Positions 1 through 11,596 of a stretch of 64,000 nt of DNA are shown piece by piece. Made by a program: the position numbers and the translations under genes. This DNA comes from Cinnamomum chago (taxonomy: Eukaryota > Streptophyta > Magnoliopsida > Laurales > Lauraceae). The first letter of the stretch is position 1. The number at the start of each line of letters is the position of its first letter. The notes beneath the pieces are model-generated. The model was not told where the DNA came from. It saw only the letters and a program-made list of their open reading frames with translations, and did no database searches. Location: contig CP142452.1 in the NCBI GenBank assembly GCA_038049695.1, positions 69,259,501 to 69,323,500 on the forward strand, given 5' to 3'.

Positions 1-334
1 TTCCACCCTTTTTCCATGATGATAGAACATGGTATCATTCTATATAGAAGAGGTTTTGCTCATTCCACAATCTCCCGTTTTACATGCTAAGCTGTGCATT
101 TGGTGGGCCTTACCTTTCTCTTGATACAAAGGAAAATCGAACAACTGAGATATACTCCTTGATGATCCGCATTAAACATATATGTATGTCCCACCAGATG
201 CACAAGTTAAAATTGGGTGCACATCTGTTTGTGGGTAAAAGGAGGGAGTGTAGGGGTGGTGTGTGGAATCAGCAAACCTCCAACTTAACAACAACCATTC
301 CATTACTGAGTTAAGTTGCTTTATCTGCAACCAG
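1..334 (+). other. Intron of the E1 gene (partial)
   Basis: This stretch precedes the AG acceptor at 333-334. The small open frame at 84-314 has no E1 similarity, and the E1 residues that should precede FEDYF are not encoded here. The stretch is T-rich near its 3' end, as expected of a plant intron. Confidence 0.75.
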
Positions 335-1810
335 GTTTGAGGACTACTTTGCTAATCGCGTGAAACAGTTGACTTTCACATTCCCTGAAGACTCTTCAAC
401 CAGTACTGGTGCACCATTCTGGTCAGCTCCCAAGCGGTTCCCTCGGCCATTGCAGTTCTCATCTACTGATCCTGGCCATGTCCATTTCATCATGGCGGCA
501 TCCATATTACGAGCAGAGACATTTGGAATCCCAATACCTGACTGGGCCAAAAATACCAGCAAGCTGGCTGATGCTGTTGATAAGGTGATGGTTCCTGAAT
601 TCCAGCCCAAGACGGGGGTAAAGATTGAAACTGATGAGAAAGCTACAAGCTTGTCTTCTGCGTCTATTGATGATGCAGCAGTCATTAGCGATTTAATAAT
701 GCAGTTGGAAAAGTGTGCTAAGAAGCTGGCGGTAGGGTTCCGCATGAACCCAATACAGTTTGAAAAGGTTCGTCTTCTCACACAGGACCTTAAATGTCTG
801 CTCACACAGGAACATATTGTTTTTAATAATTTAAGCGCTTTTGAAACTCATATGCTAAATTGCAAGCTGTTCCAAGACTTTTAGCAGAATGGTCAGTTAT
901 CCTTCATCCATCCTATATTCATTTGGGGTGGAAATCAGAAAAAGTAATTTAGGTGGCATATTATGTTTACCTTTTCCATTCCAAATGATTGTCAACTGCA
1001 ATTACTGATACTGACTCTAGATTGAAAACTTAGAAGGCATAGTATCCCTAATCTAATGTGATTACAGTAGCTGGATATTCTAAACTTGTACAGTGTTTCA
1101 CTTCTGCCTCCTATACTCGAGACTGCTTGCAATTCGAAGTACATCGACTTACTGTTGTTATGGGCCTCTAATCATATGGTTTGCTTTATGCATCTCCTGT
1201 GTGTTCTTTGCAGGACGATGATACAAACTTCCATATGGATCTGATTGCTGGGCTTGCTAACATGCGTGCAAGAAATTATAGCATTCCTGAAGTCGACAAG
1301 CTTAAAGCCAAATTCATTGCAGGGAGGATTATCCCTGCCATTGCGACTTCCACGGCGATGGCCACTGGGCTCGTCTGCCTAGAGCTGTACAAGGTTGTGG
1401 CTGGCGGGCACAAACTGGAGGACTACCGAAACACATTTGCCAATCTGGCACTGCCGCTGTTCTCTATGGCTGAGCCAGTCCCGCCGAAGTTGATCAAGCA
1501 TCAAGATATGAGCTGGACAGTGTGGGACCGATGGATAATTAGGGAGAATCTGACACTGAAGGAGCTGTTGCAGTGGCTCAAAAACAAGGGGCTTAATGCT
1601 TACAGCATCTCTTGTGGGACGTGCCTGCTTTACAACAGCATGTTCCCCAGACACAGGGATAGGATGGACAGAAAAGTGGCAGATCTTGCACGGGAAATTG
1701 CCAAGGTTGAGGTGCCTGCGTACAGGCGCCACATTGATGTCGTTGTGGCCTGTGAAGATGAGGAAGACAATGACATTGACATTCCTCTTATATCGATTTA
1801 CTTCCGTTAG
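335..1810 (+). CDS. UBA1: Ubiquitin-activating enzyme E1 (UBA1-type), C-terminal exons, 5'-partial
   Basis: E1 activates ubiquitin with ATP and passes it to E2 enzymes in cytosol and nucleus. Two exons are visible: 335-767 (after an AG at 333-334, one base of a split codon) and 1214-1810 (after CAG 1211-1213). The intron 768-1213 has GT..AG ends and joins ..IQFEK to DDDTN.., a junction familiar from plant E1s. Exon one starts with [11 protein letters not shown] and carries the end of the second catalytic-cysteine half-domain. Exon two holds the end of the active adenylation domain ([20 protein letters not shown]) and the ubiquitin-fold domain that recruits E2, ending at ISIYFR and a stop. About 340 of the usual roughly 1,050-1,080 residues lie here; the catalytic cysteine and ATP-binding parts are left of the window. 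No frame breaks are seen. Family assignment is secure; UBA1 versus a close paralogue is not. Confidence 0.95.
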
Positions 1811-1821
1811 GTTAGTATGTG

Positions 1822-1956
1822 GAGGTGCCACCGAACAGGTGCTACATTGATGGTTGTTGTCATGGCCTCTGAAAATGAAAGACAATGATACGTGCAAACC
1901 TCGAAAGACAATGATACCTGCAAACCTCTGATATCCATATACTTCCGTTAGGTTAG
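1822..1956 (+). repeat. Decayed tandem copy of the E1 terminal coding segment inside the 3' UTR
   Basis: The bases from GAGGTGCC at 1822 to TTAGGTTAG at 1956 repeat, with mismatches, the last 33 codons plus stop of the E1 gene (1709-1815). Shared blocks include GAGGTGCC, ACATTGATG, GACAATGA and ACTTCCGTTAGGTTAG. The copy also holds a short internal duplication (GAAAGACAATGATAC.TGCAAACCTC twice). Its reading frame is broken. It lies just after the real stop and would be part of the 3' UTR. Confidence 0.8.
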
Positions 1957-3615
1957 TTTGCATCAAGTGAGCAAATCTGTTATCTTTGATACAATGTAGC
2001 GTTTATGAGTAATACAGAACAGATTGATGTTAATCCAACTTCATTTTTACTTAAAATTGAGGGTGTGATGTTGACATCTTTTCATGTCCTGTTTTCTTGT
2101 TTGCCTTTTTTTTATTTGAAGTTGTGCCAGAAATCAAGTTGTACTGTTTATTCGGACATGGATGTAGGCAGGGTACTCTTGTTTGTTGGGGGAAATCTGT
2201 CACGAGGAGTGCTTTTACTACTCAAGTGAGCCTCAGCTCAGGCGTCTTGGCTTTTAAAGGGGACTGACCGGTAGAAACAATTGATTCAATCACCGAATGT
2301 TCCTCAATCAAAAGTGAGTCTCATCCAACCAATACGATCTTTGGGTTTTCCCATTATGGTTGTGAAAATGATTTATTGGATTTGAAATGATAAACAACCA
2401 CATCAGTCTCGCATTGGAGGTGGTTGTATGATGATGCCCTTGAAAAACTGGAGATGTCTACTGCTTGGATTCTTTCGCCTCCAGAAAATAGTGTCCGGGA
2501 ACATTTCCCCCTCCCATCAGAAATGTTTTTTTTTTTTTTTTCCGTTGGAAATTCAGTTCATTTTTGTGCTTTTTCCAAATGGAAAGTGACAACAGACATG
2601 AAAAACTTGTGTCATACAAAAGCCGAAAAAGTTTATGCCTTCTCCCAAGATGTGGCTACCTGAAGGTGTCGTTCAGAGCATACAAAATAAAATAGATGGT
2701 TGATCATCCCAGTACCAACAGCTCTTGGAATTTTCCTCCCTCCTTACTCCTGAAAGGTGGGCATCCATGTTTATGCTGTAGTTAGGCCGAATGTAGAACT
2801 AACTGAACTCTCTTGATAATGCATCATCATCATCCATCATCGCCCTATCCTAATTATCTAGGGATGTCTTTGTGATTGTGAGTCATACATACTTCTCCAC
2901 CCAATCCTTTTTGAAGTCATTCTGTGGTGTCTTGCCATCTTCATTGCTTCATTTGGAGTCCTTTTGCTTTCTCGTCCACTTGCTCCTTGAACCTACATTA
3001 AGCAGAGAGAGCCTGTTAAAAAACTTGCGGTGTTGGAACTGACTCTCTGGCACCTCCGAAGTATGACTTTTTTTTTAAGACACAATTAAAATGAAAATTT
3101 CCTTTTTTAAGAAGGTCAAATATCAATTACCGGTACATTCAAATCATGATTTGAATTGGAATTAAAGATTTATGTGAAATCTCTAGTATTTTCAGCCGCT
3201 GCAAGATTAATAGTGCGATGTTCTTGGGGTTCTGTTGTTAATGCAAAAAAAGAAAAGAAAAGAAAAAAAAAACTCTTCTCATTTCTTTGGATATAAACAT
3301 GTAAATGATTGTCCGTACTTTGTGCTTAATCCTTACAAGCGTTTCTCCAAGTTTCAATAGTTCTTCCACTTTCATGAACATTATTTTGTGTTGGTCTTGT
3401 AAAAAGAACTAGAAGGCTGGTGTATCCCATGTAATTTCTATTTTGAATATTTGGATCCTATGTAATTTCTATTTTGAATATTTATATATTTTTGGAATTT
3501 CAAAATACATATGTATTTTATTTTATTTTCCTTTCAGAAAAAAAAGAGCATAGGAAGAAAACCCATGTAGATGCCCAAATTGTCACTAGTTTTGTAAAAG
3601 GGTGCATGACAAGGA
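1957..3615. other. E1 3' flank and intergenic DNA, no gene seen
   Basis: It begins with the likely end of the E1 3' UTR. It then holds AT-rich DNA with a T run near 2525, A-rich stretches near 3245-3270 and a short direct repeat (ATGTAATTTCTATTTTGAAT) near 3430 and 3461. No frame resembles a known protein. Confidence 0.6.
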
Positions 3616-3970
3616 TCAAAATAGCGGTTGCGGTAGGCGTAGTGGTCAGTGGCCCAAACGCAACTTAGCAGGTGATACGTAGCGGTTGTGGTGATACGTA
3701 GCGGTGTGAATTTTTTAAATGATAATTTTTTTTTTAATCTTGTATAACAAATAATATTGTATTTCTTTAGTGATTTGAAACCATATAAGGGTCGAGATAA
3801 CTTTAGGAAAAACTATTGAAGAGAAGAAATAGGAAAAACAATGTTTAAAACTAAGATTACTTGGCTCTATTAGGTTTTAGACCGTAGCGCCGCTATTTTC
3901 AAATCAAAATAGCGTAGCGGCGACCGCTACGGCCGATAATGCGTAGTGACCGCTATTTTGAACCATTGTG
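3616..3970. mobile_element. Small non-autonomous inverted-repeat element (MITE-like)
   Basis: The left end reads ..CAAAATAGCGGTTGCGGTAG and the right end, reverse-complemented, reads ..CAAAATAGCGGTCACTACGC. Both ends are rich in scattered GTAGCGG/CCGCTAC motifs, while the about 200-bp middle is AT-rich and non-coding. This fits a MITE-like element of about 355 bp. I could not fix a target-site duplication, so exact ends and superfamily are open. Confidence 0.5.
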
Positions 3971-4318
3971 TATGGATGTACCCTTTGGTAGATTATACAT
4001 GGTTATTCAATGTTTTTGGTGGAATCAACTAATATTGGAGTAATCCAACATTCTAACTCACGCATCTCATGAGTTAGGCATGGGAGCAACCAAACTTATT
4101 TTCACAAATATTAGCTTCTGTAGATTTGAAAATCTCGGCTAACTGCTTTGAGCATTGACCAATTGACTTGTTGTGATTAAGCAATGTCCTAAAACATAAA
4201 CTTTGCTTGGATGCGATCTCATTCTGATTACATTCAGCATCATGCTTTGAATTGAATTCAAATTATTTCCATCAAGGTTAATGCACTTAGTTTAATCTAG
4301 ATTAGGTTAGGTCTAAAA
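3971..4318. other. Intergenic DNA, nothing recognised
   Basis: AT-rich sequence with no coding similarity or clear repeat structure. Confidence 0.5.
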
Positions 4319-4487
4319 GTTTTTTTTTTTTGCTAGGAGATAGAAGTCGGTTAGGCCCCCAGGTGGTAGCATTAGTGGGCTCAACCTTTGGTTCTTGAAG
4401 AGGGGGGAACTGGGGATCGATATTAGGATCTTTAGCTCTGAAAGAGAGAGGAGCCATGGTCCTGACCACTCGGCCAACCCCTTGGAT
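4319..4487 (-). mobile_element. tRNA-derived SINE
   Basis: Read on the minus strand, the unit opens with GGGGTTGGCCGAGTGGTC. This contains a perfect polymerase III A-box (TGGCCGAGTGG, complement of 4466-4476), as in serine/leucine tRNAs. A degenerate B-box (TATCGATCCCC) follows about 45 bp further on, and the unit ends in a 13-base poly(A), seen as T's at 4320-4332. Flanks CTAAAAGTTTT (left) and CTTAAAGTTTT (right) look like an imperfect target-site duplication. Length about 165 bp is normal for plant SINEs. The open frame across it is not a gene. Confidence 0.7.
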
Positions 4488-5680
4488 CTTAAAGTTTTCA
4501 CTTTGTTTACAATTAATAAAGAAAAATGCGTGAGTTAATCAAGTAGTTAAAAACTTCAATTGTAATTTAAGTTGGTTAGTTATAACTTTTAGATTAATTG
4601 ATTGGTTACTTGTGAAAACAAAAGCTATAGGAAAAGCTTCCACTAAGGACCCATATTCACGTTATTGTGAGCACCGCATGTAGTGGGCCTACATCATGAT
4701 CCATCCAAGTGTGTCTATAAAATAGGGCCCCATGGTAGTCACCAATCCCAAGTTTGGCACCCATCCAAATGGATTGGACAGTTGGATCGACTGTACACCT
4801 GTTTGGATGATAAAAACTTGTGGGACATTGACTAGTTAGTTAGGATGGTGATCAGAGCCTCTTTCACCAGGCCATTGGGGAGTCCTCAAGTGGGCCCCAC
4901 AAAGACCGGTAGTTGGCATAAGGTGAGCACCAGTGCTCAGCAGCGGAGGACCCAAATCGATATGCTCCTATGTAGTTTTTGAAATTATAAACAGCTAAAG
5001 TAAATTTCCAAAAATATAGTCAGTTATATGTAAATTTCTATTATGGAGGGGGCACCTACTACAACAATTAACCTTTTCTTTCCATATAAACTATCTATTG
5101 GATTGAATCCCCATTTTGAAAAAAAAAAAAAAAAAACCCTATAAAACAATGAAACCTTTGTCTAACAATTAGAATCTAGAGTTAAAATGACCTTATTTGT
5201 AAGGAAAAAGATAAGTTTTTATTTGGCATATTTATCCAAACTTCATCCATGATGAGACTTTTCCATTCCATTCTATAGTTTTGAGGTTTCAAATAATCCA
5301 TCTAAAGATGATATTATACCTTAAAATTATACATTGAAAAAAAAGAAAAGAAAAGAAGAACATAAAGAATGAACTTGTCTAGCTTTTGTGTTTATGTTTT
5401 CAATCCTTGTGTTTAGTCTTTGTTATTTTGAACTTATTTATGTTGTTGTCTTTTTATTGCAAATCTTATATTGAAAAAACAAACCCTAGCACTATCACAC
5501 TGGGGCTACAGGGGAGTTTATCCGGCTTCTCTCCCACTCGAAGGAATTAGTCAAGCCCAAAAAGTTGGGAACCCTCCTATAGCAATATATATATATATAT
5601 ATATTATTTTTACAAAATATATAAGGACATTTGGGGTAACATAAAGATGTAAAAAAAAATAAAAAAAATGAAGATGTAGC
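4488..5680. other. Intergenic DNA upstream of DVR, no gene seen
   Basis: AT-rich DNA with A runs near 5120 and 5337-5360 and a short TA run near 5588. No coding similarity on either strand. Confidence 0.55.
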
Positions 5681-5686
5681 GCTCCC

Positions 5687-5693
5687 TATATAT
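5687..5693 (+). promoter_or_regulatory. Likely TATA box of DVR
   Basis: TATATAT in CTCCCTATATATCTTC lies 181 bp before the chosen start codon, in an otherwise mixed-composition leader. It would put transcription start near 5720. Confidence 0.5.
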
Positions 5694-5814
5694 CTTCTTT
5701 ATTTTAGAGCACGTGGGGCCCATGCATTCTTCCTTCCTCATCTCATTGCCACTCTTCTGATACTAAACAGCTTCACCACAACCACACATACATAACTCCC
5801 ACTCAGATATCGTC

Positions 5815-5910
5815 ATGGCCCTTCTCTATCCTCTGCAGCACTACCAGCAGAAGCTCTCAAGAACAAAATGCACTCTCTCTACTTCTCCTCCTCTTTCTTT
5901 TCCCTCGTAA
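5815..5910 (+). other. Upstream ORF overlapping the DVR start
   Basis: The ATG at 5815 sits in a favourable context (GTCATGGCC). It opens a 31-codon frame that ends at TAA 5908-5910, out of frame with DVR and running across its start at 5868. If the mRNA begins near 5720, ribosomes would meet this ATG first. The peptide resembles nothing known. Confidence 0.4.
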
Positions 5911-7106
5911 ACCCCTCTCCTAAACTGCAACACAAATCTCTCTGTGTCCAAAACCCTTTCCTCTCTAACTTCCCCATCCCCTCCTCCTCAAACCCCATCT
6001 TCTCTAAAACCCTAAACCGTAATCCCAAATCACATTTCTCAATCAAATTTTCCTCTTCTTCTGCTTCTTCTTCCTCCTTTCGCTCCAGAAACCCTAGCGA
6101 CATCACCGTCCTCGTCGTGGGCCCCACAGGCTACATCGGCAGATTCGTCGTCCGGGAGCTCCTCCGCCGCGGCTTCCACGTCGTCGCCGTCGCCCGCGAG
6201 CAGAGCGGCATCCGCGGCCGCAACTCCAAGCAGGAAACCCTAGACCAGCTCTCCGGCTCCACCGTCCTCTTCTCCGACGTGACCGACCTCTCCGCCCTCC
6301 ACCTCTCCCTCTCCGCCCTCGGCCGACCCGTCGACGTCGTCGTCTCCTGCCTCGCCAGCCGCTCCGGCGGCGTCAAGGACTCGTGGCGGATCGACTACGA
6401 CGCCACCAAGAACAGCCTCCTCGCCAGCCGCGGGCTCGGCGCCTCACACTTTGTACTGCTCTCCGCGATCTGCGTGCAGAGGCCGCTCCTCGAATTCCAG
6501 CGCGCGAAGCTGAAGTTCGAGGCGGAATTGGAGGCGGAGGCGGCGAGGGACGGCGGCTTCACGTATAGTATCGTCCGCCCGACCGCATTCTTCAAGAGCC
6601 TGGGCGGGCAGGTGGAGCTGGTGAAGGAGGGGAAGCCCTATGTAATGTTTGGAGACGGGCGGCTTTGCTCGTGCAAGCCCATCAGCGAAGAGGACCTGGC
6701 GTCGTTCATTGCGAATTGCGTGTTGGATGAGGATAAGATCAATAAGATCCTCCCAATTGGGGGGCCGGGGAAGGCGATGACGCCTTTGGAGCAGGGGGAG
6801 ATGCTGTTTAGGCTGCTTGGGAAGGAACCCAAGTTCTTGAAAGTGCCGATTGCCGTGATGGATTTTGCAATTGGGGCACTTGATTTCCTCACTAAAATCT
6901 TCCCCTCAATGGAGGATGCAGCCGAATTTGGGAAGATTGGGAGGTATTATGCAGCGGAGAGTATGTTGGTATTGGATCTGGATACCGGGGAGTATAGTGG
7001 AGAGAAGACGCCGAGCTATGGGAAAGATACATTGGAAGACTTCTTTGAGAGGGTGATTAGGGAAGGCATGGCAGGTCAGGAATTGGGCGAGCAAACTATC
7101 TTCTAG
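5868..7106 (+). CDS. DVR: Divinyl chlorophyllide a 8-vinyl-reductase, chloroplastic
   Basis: DVR reduces the 8-vinyl group of divinyl (proto)chlorophyllide with NADPH, a late step of chlorophyll synthesis in the plastid. The single 412-residue frame matches the family length (about 417 in Arabidopsis). Residues 1 to about 75 are Ser-rich and poor in acids, as in a chloroplast transit peptide. The NADPH-binding Rossmann motif GPTGYIG is at 85-91. The conserved stretches [14 protein letters not shown] (about 159-172), [45 protein letters not shown] and [10 protein letters not shown] follow, and the C-terminus [11 protein letters not shown] is typical. The intronless structure and GC-rich first half (6110-6560) followed by lower GC are as in many plant DVR genes. 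The start is chosen because it gives a full transit peptide; the upstream ATG at 5815 is in another frame. No defects are seen. Confidence 0.96.
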   Translation: MHSLYFSSSFFSLVNPSPKLQHKSLCVQNPFLSNFPIPSSSNPIFSKTLNRNPKSHFSIKFSSSSASSSSFRSRNPSDITVLVVGPTGYIGRFVVRELLRRGFHVVAVAREQSGIRGRNSKQETLDQLSGSTVLFSDVTDLSALHLSLSALGRPVDVVVSCLASRSGGVKDSWRIDYDATKNSLLASRGLGASHFVLLSAICVQRPLLEFQRAKLKFEAELEAEAARDGGFTYSIVRPTAFFKSLGGQVELVKEGKPYVMFGDGRLCSCKPISEEDLASFIANCVLDEDKINKILPIGGPGKAMTPLEQGEMLFRLLGKEPKFLKVPIAVMDFAIGALDFLTKIFPSMEDAAEFGKIGRYYAAESMLVLDLDTGEYSGEKTPSYGKDTLEDFFERVIREGMAGQELGEQTIF

Positions 7107-7772
7107 GTGTTTGTGTAAATTCCAGAGGAATTCTTGAGATGCAGATATGCTTGGTTGATGATGATGGTGTGGTTTGGTGTTACATAAATGCGACCAATTG
7201 CACTTCAAACTGCGGTTTTGTGGTATCATGGTATCGGTTCTTCTCCTTAGAATTTATTGCTTTTGTTATAATTGTAATGCGATTCTTTGTAAGATATTCC
7301 ATTGAGCCTGTGACATGATACATTTAGTTCTGCAATCTGTAGCGACTTATAATCAAATTGTTGGTGCCTTAGAGATCTTAAATTTCATAGGATTTGAAGT
7401 GGCTTCTGCTGATGGTTGTCTTTGTGCCGATGATTGTAGAAATGGTCCTCATTTTTGTTGGCTTCAACTTTAGTAGAAACACCTGTCATGTGTCCGAGTT
7501 ACATCGGCATTATATCTAGAATTTTAGAGTTTTCTAACCAACTGCATACAAGCATACAAGGTGGTGTCATGTTACATTGGTGTTACATTTAGATTTTAGA
7601 AGTCCAGGTTACATTTGGTGCTGAACAGATGACCCAATTGTGGGGCCCAGCAAAGTAGTTTAGGAATATTTTTTTATTAGTTTTTCTAATTTTATTATAA
7701 CTAGGATTAGGTTTTCATTTTATTTACTTTCTAGTTTAATTAGATGTCTTAGGCTTAAATCTTGTTTTTCTC

Positions 7773-7779
<7 letters not shown>
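7107..7779. other. DVR 3' UTR and flank
   Basis: The first 200-300 bp are the likely 3' UTR, T-rich and non-coding. The remainder is AT-rich DNA leading into a TA microsatellite. No other gene is seen. Confidence 0.55.

Positions 7780-7823
<44 letters not shown>
7780..7823. repeat. (TA)n microsatellite, insertion target of the adjacent MULE
   Basis: About 22 TA units directly abut the left end of the 5.2-kb element. A similar AT tract continues at its right end. Confidence 0.9.
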
Positions 7824-7826
<3 letters not shown>

Positions 7827-9251
7827 GGGGCCTCTCCTCAGCTCAAGCTGAGGAGAGCGTCCGCTCATATACGTGCCAACTGCCAGCCCATTCCATTTCT
7901 TCAACCGAAGCCTGATGAAAAAGTTACAGAGCCCGCCAATTTCATTTCCCCAACTCAACCATCGAAACCCCGCCCATTTCATTTCCTCCAACTCAACCAT
8001 CGAAACCAAGACCAGAGAGCAGGAAGGGCGTCGTCTCCAATCTACACAACGCACGACTCCATCTCCGATCAGATAAACCTCGTCGCAGCGACACGAAGTC
8101 AGGCGCTCTCCTCGACGCCATCTCCGATCGTGTGGACAACGAGGGCGACCGACACCATCTCCGAACCTCCTCCGATCTGAATGTCGGCGCCATCTCCGAT
8201 CTGTCCGACGCCGTCTCCCTCAACATCACTGGTTTCTTCCAGGTCAGTTTGCCATTTTAGATCACCGAAAATAAGCCTTTTTCTTGTAATAGTGTTTCTG
8301 CTCTGCATTCCCAGTGGTAATTTTCTGTAACAGTCCCATTTGGTCCGGATGCCGATCCATCTTTTGGGGCTTTCAAATCGGACCCAGATGTGGAAAGGCG
8401 GGTGCTTGTTGCTCATCTTTTGTGTCTATGGGACTGTATCTTTTGCGTCTATTCTTTCCAGCTATCAGCGAGTCTGAACCCAAAAAGAAGCCTGCAGAAT
8501 CTTCTCTTGTTTAGGAGTAAAATACTTTGTTGCTGTAAAATACAGCCAACAGGGAGCAAGTTTCTTTGATTTATTTCTGGACTTTGTGCTTATGTTGCCT
8601 TCTCCTTCTACTTTATTATTTTCCTTTGATTTTGATTTTTGAAAGGCGTTTTTCCTTTATTAATGGTAAAATGCTTCAGTAATGTAAGTCTTCCAGGTTT
8701 GAATGATCAGAATTCGAGAGTGTTGATCTGCTGGCACCCACCAACAATGCCCATTTTTAGAAAACAGGACAGACCCCATTAGTTCTCCATGAATCTGGAC
8801 CGCTCTATATTTCATAATCACCTACCTTCAAGTGGCTTGAAGATGGTCTCTATTTTGGGTGTGGTTTGTTCAGGATACTGTATTTTGATAACCGGCACCC
8901 CTCTAAAGCACCCACAAGATGTGCACAGTTAGAAAAATGAGAGGCACCAGTGTGGGGTCCATCTGTGTGATCTTTTATTTTATTTACACATATAAATGTA
9001 TATTTTTGTGGGGTTCCTTTAATTAATTAATTTTTTGTGGCGCCTTTGTCGCACTTGCAACAAACGCGGTGTCTGACATGACAAGTGAAATTGTCCGGTG
9101 CTACCGAACACAAACAATCCAAATTAATTTCATTTTCCTTCCATCTCTATTGATAAACATAGTATTTATGATATAAATTAACTTTTTCTTGTATAATTTT
9201 TTTTTTCAGGTTAGGTGACAATGTTCCAAGCCAAACACATGATCTCAATAG
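7824..9251 (+). repeat. Left TIR arm of the 5.2-kb element
   Basis: It is GC-rich near 8000-8230, with repeated CCATCTCCGATC motifs that look like an untranslated or captured exon ending at TTTCTTCCAG before GTCAGT (about 8240). It becomes AT-rich further in. Open frames here recur as mirror copies in the right arm and match no known protein. Confidence 0.8.
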
Positions 9252-9293
9252 CCTGTCAAATTCAGAAGGATCTGATTCTGAAATGCTTGAAAG
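9210..9293 (+). other. Exon-like segment, possibly captured from a host gene
   Basis: The 84-bp segment is preceded by a pyrimidine-rich tract and CAG and followed by GTGCAATC. One frame reads through in full, Ser/Asp/Glu-rich (NSEGSDSEMLER at its end). It straddles the inner TIR boundary at 9251. I do not recognise the gene. Confidence 0.35.
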
Positions 9294-11596
9294 GTGCAAT
9301 CAGATTTCCTGATCTATCATTATACAAGTTAACTTTTCTTCTTATTTACATGTTTAGATCTGACACAAAGTATATGACAATATGTTGGTGATGTACTTTT
9401 CTTTAAATTTCACTGCTATATTTGAGAGAAAGTTTGCTAACTTCTGACTTCTGTGGCTTGCCCAGGTTTTGAAGGTAAAATGTCAACAGACTGCAAGCTT
9501 AGGATGTGGGTCTTTTTGGTTCAGTGAAAGTGTGGATATTTTTGATGAATTCTTTATGTTTGGTGCTTGGATTGTATTGCACTTTGACTATTGAACCTTT
9601 TAATGGTTTATGTTAAACATTTGTACGGTTGATTGGTCACTTATGACCTCATTTCTAAGTAAATGTTGGTTGCCATGATAGATGGATTCACAGATGATGG
9701 TTGTAGGTAGATCTAAAAAAAAATGGTTAATGCACTCAAGTGTATGATGGTTGGCCATGACATTCATGCAGTTGCACTCAACAAGGGGCTGCAGGCACTC
9801 TAGAAAGGGTGGTCATTAATCTTACCCTGTATGGTTAGGATGTGCTTCACAAATGCAGACCAGCTATTTGAACTGATGACATTTAGGTATCAAGGTTTGG
9901 TGAAGATGTATGTACAGGTCCTTGTTATTAAGGAGCCCTCATGTATGTTCAGGTCCCAGTTACTCAAATTTGAGCTCGTCAAGGACAGGTCTCTCAAATT
10001 CGTTTGAGGCAGGACTAAAAACTGGGGACTGATTGTTAGGTTCCAAAACAAGTGAAGACACTAGCACCTGACCAAATGGGTATTCTGGAAGTGATGTTAG
10101 GTTCCAAACCCATATCAGGTTTGGTTTCAACACCAATTTCTTATTGTAATTTTGAGATTATCCTCAAGTACACCATGTGAACCAGGGCTGAACCCAGCTC
10201 TATCTATTTTCATCCATAAGCCAAAACATCATGTATTCATGTGGTAGAACCTGATGCAATAAGCAACCCAAATGAGAATAGGCAACAAAGCCCCATTCTG
10301 TTTTTGAAGTCTCTCTCAATAGGACACGACTATTGTTTAATTAAGGGGGGGGGCTTTGACCAACTTTTAATTCCGGCAACCCAATGTTTCATACCACATG
10401 GAGTCCCGAACTCCATTTCAGAGGGAAAACTTAGGTGACCAGAGTCGCGACGCTAGTGACATTATTTGGATTTTGGTCATGAAATTGAGAAAACCAAATT
10501 TAAAAGGGGCTAATATGTCAAAACCCCAATGGAATAAAAAGGAAAATTTTTCTACTTTCTCATTTCCATGGCTTACATGAATGAGTCAGTTGGTTCTGTA
10601 ATGTACAATCCGGTCAAAGTGGAAGTGATGCAAATCACTGAAATTTAATCTGGCCATTCGAAAAATGGAAAAAATGAAAGAAAGGGTCAGGAATGATTGG
10701 TTTTGACTTGGCTAACCGATTCCTTGCATTAGAAGTTAGGATATTCATGGGTCTGCCGATGTGCCCATTTCTTGTGATCGACGAGACCTGTGGAAAGATA
10801 TCTGAATTGTCACTCTGATGGAAGATGTCTGTTATCTCCCAATTGTTTGTCACATCCCCTTTTTCCAACTAAATAAAATGTTTGTGTAGCACAGTAGCAC
10901 ATTTTCTAAAGAAAATGAAAATGTAACCTAGTCAATTCCTTTTCTTACAAAACATAACAATACATTAAGCAAAATAACTAAATCAACTCCAATAAACTGT
11001 TTTTTCTATTTTTCACACACCAAATATATAAAACAATGACAAAAATAGTGGCAAATCTACTTTCGCGTCTGCTTCCCACATTTTGGCGCTCTACGATTTC
11101 TCTTAGACATCGTATTTCCAGCCTCATTTCTTCAATGAAGCTTTTAATTTCTTCCATTTGGCTATGTCCTGAGTCCTCTCTGACGCAACTTCAATTTGGC
11201 CTTGCCCTCAAATTGATTTGGGAATACTTTCCAATGAAACTTCATCCATCCTGTGTGGGGGCATTCCCACAGTACCGAGGTTGAGCTAGCTTCGGTAAAA
11301 GTATCGGCTGGGTTTGTCTTGGTCTGAGTTATATGCAGCTCGGCAATAGTACCAGCTCGGCAATTGTGTGAGGGCATTCCCGCAGTACTGAGGTTGACCT
11401 AGCTTTGGTAAAAGTACCGGCTGGGTTTGTCTTAGTCTCCGTTATATGCAGGTCGACAACAGTGCCAGCTATATGCGGCTCGGCAACAGTGCCAAGACGC
11501 GTCCATCTCAAAGCTAATTCTGACCTCGGTATCATCTTCAGCCCGGTTCGCTTAACCGAGATGAGTACTGAGCGTCAGTCAGTTACAATCATGCTC
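9252..11596. other. Internal region of the 5.2-kb element
   Basis: It has no transposase-like frame on either strand. The first part is mixed-composition DNA with short frames (such as 10241-10438) that resemble nothing. The last 345 bp are Ty3/gypsy LTR fragments, listed separately. Confidence 0.55.
11252..11596 (+). repeat. Tandem fragments of a Ty3/gypsy LTR start
   Basis: Two copies begin TGTGTGGGGGCATTCCC (11252) and TGTGTGAGGGCATTCCC (11365), 113 bp apart. Each continues with GAGCTAGCTTCGGTAAAAGTA-like sequence. The LTR that starts at 20537 opens the same way (TGTGTGGGGGCTTCCCC) and shares the GCTAGCTTCGGTAAA block. The second copy runs up to the right TIR at 11597. Confidence 0.65.

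Noticed and set aside
84..314. Open frame read as an upstream E1 exon
   Set aside because: Its translation has no E1 similarity and the residues that precede FEDYF in E1 are absent, so it is intron.
5879..6376. Minus-strand frames over the DVR coding region
   Set aside because: Shadow frames caused by GC-rich, codon-biased DVR sequence; no similarity and no gene signals.
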